Of a stretch of 5,443 nucleotides of DNA, positions 5,399 to 5,443 are shown one piece after another. The DNA comes from JAJKJG01 sp036556825. GTDB lineage: Bacteria > Pseudomonadota > Alphaproteobacteria > Rhizobiales > Beijerinckiaceae. The notes beneath the pieces are model-generated. The model was not told the DNA's origin. It saw nothing but the letters and a program-made list of their open reading frames with translations, and ran no database searches. Position numbers and translations under genes: made by a program. How positions within the stretch are numbered: position 1 is the first letter of the stretch; each line of letters begins with the position of its first letter. Location of the stretch: the NCBI GenBank assembly GCA_036556825.1, contig DATBIR010000109.1, positions 1 through 5,443 of the forward strand, given 5' to 3'.

Positions 5399-5443
5399 AT
5401 GAAGCAGGCTTCAGCGGGGCGTTCGGCGGTTCGGTCGCAAAGG
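5399..5443 (+). CDS. Possible start of a gene running off the window (3' partial)
   Basis: An ATG in the AT-rich stretch TAATGGGATAATTATG opens a frame of 15 codons (MKQASAGRSAVRSQR) that is still open at the window end. A weak GGGA at 5390-5393 sits five bases upstream as a poor ribosome binding site. A local AT-rich patch before an ATG after a long gene-free stretch is suggestive, but 45 bases cannot establish a gene, and the N-terminus resembles nothing I can name. Confidence 0.3.
   Translation, partial: MKQASAGRSAVRSQR

Overview
The window looks like chromosomal DNA of a GC-rich alphaproteobacterium, most likely of the Rhizobiales/Hyphomicrobiales. This placement is an inference from the strong G/C bias at third codon positions, the twin-arginine tripartite-tricarboxylate (TTT/Bug) receptor, and the RTX protein with a serralysin-type C-terminus. 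No RNA gene, insertion sequence, phage gene or CRISPR array was recognised.

Left part, + strand (1-2213). The window opens inside a FabG-like short-chain dehydrogenase/reductase that lacks its N-terminal cofactor-binding part. After about 150 bases comes a complete TTT-family substrate-binding protein with a Tat signal, preceded by a strong ribosome binding site next to a small hairpin. Its TctA/TctB membrane partners are not here. A short Ala/Lys-rich protein of unknown function follows 56 bases later and may be cotranscribed with it.

Middle, - strand (2228-4530). A complete ROK-family fructokinase closely resembling E. coli Mak converges tail to tail with the unknown protein, leaving only 14 bases between the stops. 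Upstream of it is a gene-free stretch of about 460 bases with GC-rich palindromes. Next is a textbook intrinsic terminator belonging to a 293-residue RTX protein. That protein has a short pectin-lyase-like N-terminal segment, 19 nonapeptide units in unbroken register, and a C-terminal domain typical of type I secreted serralysins, but no enzyme domain.

Right part (4531-5443). About 870 bases upstream of the RTX gene carry no gene I can support. They hold two small hairpins and an AT-rich island that stands out from the GC-rich background. A possible start of a + strand gene lies in the last 45 bases.

The genes do not form one pathway. The window reads as neighbouring independent units: a reductase, a solute receptor plus unknown protein, a sugar kinase, and a secreted calcium-binding protein. 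I see no clear evidence of a new multi-gene system. The most unusual item is the architecture of the RTX protein.
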